A DNA stretch of 64,000 bases from Aquatica leii (Eukaryota > Arthropoda > Insecta > Coleoptera > Lampyridae). Every line of letters begins with the position of its first letter. Within the stretch, counting starts at the first letter, position 1. Below are positions 61,001 through 64,000 of this stretch, in pieces. A program made the translations under genes and the position numbers. Location: assembly GCA_035610365.1 (NCBI GenBank), contig CM069439.1, forward strand, positions 5,642,001-5,706,000, in the 5' to 3' direction. Below the pieces are notes generated by a model that saw only the letters and a program-made list of their open reading frames with translations, ran no database searches and was not told where the DNA came from.

Positions 61001-63640
61001 TAAACGCACTTTTAAAAAAATCGAACTACCTGTTTTGATTTTTGAAGTATTATTTCAGAATAGTTTAGTGACTTGTATATTTAAGTAGTCATTTTTTAAA
61101 TACTAACTTTAACGGTTGATTACCTAGAAGTTTGTTATTATTGTTTTCTCTTATATGATTATTATATATTTAACTTCCGGCACCGCTTTTTCAACTTTTA
61201 ATGAAAGAAAAGCAAAAGGAAATGTGCTTAGAAAACTTTTTTTGTAATATATTTTGCAGAATGTTTATTTATATGATTAAGACAGTTTGTTTTTAGGCAT
61301 CAAATCGCGTACTTTCTCAATTATCAAATCTAGCTATAGCTTTGAGTTTTAATATAGTTTCGAAGATTTTAAGAATGAATTTAATTTTATGAATAAAAAC
61401 TTTTGGAGTAATTTTTGATATTGTTTGTTACAGTCGTTGTCCTTTCCATCGTCGACAACTTATTTTTATCTCTTGGCATGGAAACAAAGTAATATGTGTA
61501 ACTGTTGATGGTAAATTCGTGTATTTCGGTAAGCTGTTTGTGTTTTTCTAAGTGTATTTTTGGCTTTCTTGAGATGACATTAAATGGCGAAATATAGCGT
61601 GCGTGGTCTAATTTACATTTTCATTTTATTCAATTTTATCAATTGAAACGTTTTCATTTCGTCTAGAGTAGATTTAAGATAGTGGTTGTTTTTTTTTATC
61701 TAATTTTCTAAATTGCGTGTCGTAAACATTTGAAATAATGGATGAGCTCTATTGCGTAATGTATACACCACGAGAACTTTTTGTCAAGGAGCCAATTTTA
61801 TGTTAGATCAACATCGCGACATAAACTTTTTGCTTCTACAAAGTGCTATTTACAGGTTGTCTTAGTAATTATTCATAAATTCTTTAAAAATATTTGTTGA
61901 AAATGAAACGTTACACGTTTTAATTACGGGAAAAAACGTTTTAAAAATGACTTTTAAAAATTACTTGTTGCAACAAATTTAATTAAACTTCTTGGATAAT
62001 TCCTTATATTCTTATTTATTATTTTAGGGAGCATTAAATACCTGCAAATGATGAAAATAAATTTTATACCGTACATTTAATTAAAAAGTTTCTAAGTACC
62101 TCACAGCGTCTTTTATATTTCAATGTATTGTACAAAAAATTCAATAGTTTTTTTTATAATCTTCTACATTTATTATGCGAATTAATAATGTACATTTTAC
62201 TACCAACTTTTAATAACAAAGTTTTCATAATTTTTATGTAAACGCTGCTTTATACTACATTATTAAAATGCATTTTTAGTTTCCGACAAAACTTTAATTA
62301 ACATTCACTGTATTGGTTAGATTTACAGACGTTAAATATTATGTAATGGAAGTGTATGAAAAATACATAATAAAAAAAAAACATTGTATTTACATATAGC
62401 TTTTTACGTTAATTCGGAACATAGATCTAGAAAAGAAAACTTTTCTGTAGTTGAAACGTTCAGGAAAATACATACTTTCTGACAGTAAATTTTTCGCAAA
62501 AGGGGATGCAGAGACGAGTGTTTAGCAGTTATCGATAAGGAATCGATAGAAGCGGTGCGCTAAATCGTTAAGAAAGTTTTTCAAATAATGTGGACGGGGT
62601 TTGTACAAAACTACACACGGCATTAGATTCTAAATATGTTGTTAACTCTTTAACTGAGTAATCAAATTTAGACTGCTTACTGTATGCGCACCAAAATCGC
62701 CGCTCACGAGTAAACACCTTTGGAGCAATTTCTCGTTTACGAATATATTCGCTTGGAGCATGGTACCGCAAACTCGCAAAATAACGTGCACAACTACACC
62801 GCATGCATACATGCAAATATTACTGGTGATTATATCCGCTTTCAGCAGTAAAATATAAAAAAGTTTTAGGAGTAAAGTTACCAAACAAGCAGTGACATGT
62901 CATACATGATGCTATACTGCGAGCGACTATGTTCGTTTTAAGCTGTGTGGTTTGATTTGTATATATTCGTCTTGAGCAGTTAAAGGGTACACTTTAGGTG
63001 ATCTTGCTGAAGAGGAAGTTGGCTATTGCTTGTACGATAACTCAAATCATTTTTATCTCTTGAACAAAAGGTTCTCTAGCATCGTCAAGTTTTGTTTACA
63101 AAATGCTGATTTTATACATTTTTTTGTACTGAAACTGTACATGAATCAAACTATGAAGAACAGATAAAGTTTAGCAACCACAGCTGCTACATTGTCAGAA
63201 AGACAAATGGAAATTTCACCACTATAAAACGAATGAAAGCGGTATCAAATATTGTTGCAAAAAATACTATTTGTGCCAGGTTTGTTTTGAGTGAATAGAA
63301 ATAATAATCCAGTGAATAATGTAACATAAAATTTTACTCACAACGAAAGATTGTTGTTTGCAGTGGAAAGTATGGACTAAAAGAAAGTGATTTTTAATTA
63401 ACAACAAAAAGATCAAAAAAGTGACATTAAAAGAAATGAAAAAACCACAAAGCAGCGAAACTAGATTTTATTCAGAACGAAATTAACGCAAATTTTCTGA
63501 TTGGGTATATCCAATCATTTGAGAAAGAAATCAGTGAAACATGACCGTATTGTAAGAAATTAAACACATCTTCCCTTAAATATGAGTGAGATATACAAAA
63601 TGAAAACATTTAAAAAATTTAATTATACAATCCAATGTGA
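49001..63640. other. AT-rich stretch without recognised genes
   Basis: GC-richer patches occur at 49080-49210, 60400-60850 and 62570-62830 (the last open on the minus strand for 82 codons, 62816-62568). None yields a protein I recognise. A 33-codon frame at 49371 reads MDSDSDYGKVTFYAEV and ends DEE. The 172-codon ORF at 58658 is listed separately. No RNA genes were noticed. Confidence 0.4.
58658..59176 (+). CDS. Orphan ORF of 172 codons, function unknown
   Basis: This is the longest open frame in the window. It starts MFFGIIDHWIRSLFHVSF, has a hydrophobic stretch FFLNLILFYTISL at about residues 85-97, and a basic, aromatic second half including KSRLRVGFLCNPGWAWSD. It ends ETTSAE at a TGA. 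There is no recognisable domain or clear promoter, and no splice signals that would tie it to other exons. In AT-rich sequence a frame of this length is uncommon but possible by chance across 128 kb of strand. It may equally be a relic of an unknown element. Treat as an unsupported prediction. Confidence 0.25.
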   Translation: MFFGIIDHWIRSLFHVSFIALKKRKDFDDVMCIELQVFCVASSCLKIRYITAMQNCGIPLTTWSFFLNLILFYTISLKRYSLVKTGTVAYSQFYQATVYLSKSRLRVGFLCNPGWAWSDSIPTSYSRRSFAYKLILLNFFTVVSKDQKSPYYSVYLFNFQLAFKDNETTSAE

Positions 63641-63649
63641 CATTAGTAC

Positions 63650-64000
63650 TTTGTGGTTCTTCCCCTACTCCTGTTAGCGATCAAATTTTTTATGGTCTCC
63701 TGCGGATTGTCCTTCGATTCTTCAATTATTGCATTGACGATTTGATTGTTGTTGGTAGGTGCGAGACTACGACTACGAACCTTTTTTTTTAAGATAATCC
63801 CATAAATGTTCAACTCAACTCAACAGAATGCAAGTATTCAATAACCTGTCCAGCCATGTGAGGCCGCGCATTATCTTGTATTAACAGAAAATTAGGGCCC
63901 ACAAAGAGAGCAAATGACATTACATATTCAAGTACGATGTTTTTCAAGTAATAATTAGCATACATAGACCTTGCACGTATAGGGTACCGGCACCAAAGCA
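63650..64000 (-). pseudogene. Tc1-type transposase, C-terminal part, runs off the window
   Basis: On the minus strand, from the window edge leftwards, frames give ENFLLIQDNARPHMAGQVIE, a damaged ELNIYGIILKKR segment (where Tc1 proteins have the third acidic catalytic motif, NxIEHxWxxL), then RSRSRAPT-like and VNAIIEESKDNPQETIKNLI followed by ANRSRGRTTKY. QDNARPH carries the second catalytic Asp. The third-motif region is altered and joined out of frame, so this copy is broken. The N-terminal half and the terminal repeat would lie beyond 64000. The 3' terminal repeat, expected left of 63650, was not identified. Confidence 0.82.

Noticed and set aside
1..64000. CRISPR arrays, operons, bacterial promoters or phage genes
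   Set aside because: No regular spaced repeats and no dense coding; the element families and splice-like signals indicate an animal nuclear genome.

Overview
The window looks like a stretch of an AT-rich invertebrate nuclear genome, most likely an insect or other arthropod. There are no dense prokaryotic-style genes. Recognisable coding matter is almost all decayed transposable elements of families typical of arthropods: Penelope-like elements, an R1-type non-LTR retrotransposon, a second LINE with a C-terminal CCHC domain, piggyBac, mariner and Tc1. A few short stretches look like host exons with good splice signals. No complete host gene, rRNA or tRNA was recognised, and the species cannot be told from the sequence.

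Layout. 1-380: two copies of a ~110-bp tandem repeat running into a GC-richer block with a hammerhead-like core. 795-4845: two Penelope-like elements head to head, minus then plus strand, each with GIY-YIG, reverse-transcriptase and terminal-repeat parts. 8167-11459: a 3.3-kb element with ~0.5-kb inverted repeats and a perfect 8-bp target duplication; its interior is a broken R1-like retrotransposon rather than a transposase. 14218-15950: a piggyBac pseudogene whose catalytic middle is replaced by an opposite-strand fragment of another conserved arthropod gene family. 19096-19960: remains of another repetitive, uncharacterised family. 20150-22850: a minus-strand LINE. 23412-23960: a 5'-truncated mariner. 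32597-33110: a second, different pair of head-to-head Penelope fragments joined at a perfect 16-bp inverted repeat. 37365-40377: a second piggyBac relic. 63640-64000: the end of a Tc1-type transposase running off the window.

The rest, above all 24-32 kb and 40-63 kb, is AT-rich sequence with short chance-like ORFs and scattered GC-richer islands. Three short segments have real exon features: a signal-peptide-like first exon at 18492 (+), a 41-nt segment at 34554 (+) and a 58-nt segment at 7678-7735 (-). Large parts of the window could therefore be long introns.

The elements do not work together as a pathway. They record repeated insertion, nesting and decay. The two most unusual structures are the inverted-repeat element carrying a retrotransposon body and the two independent head-to-head Penelope arrangements with hammerhead-like motifs.
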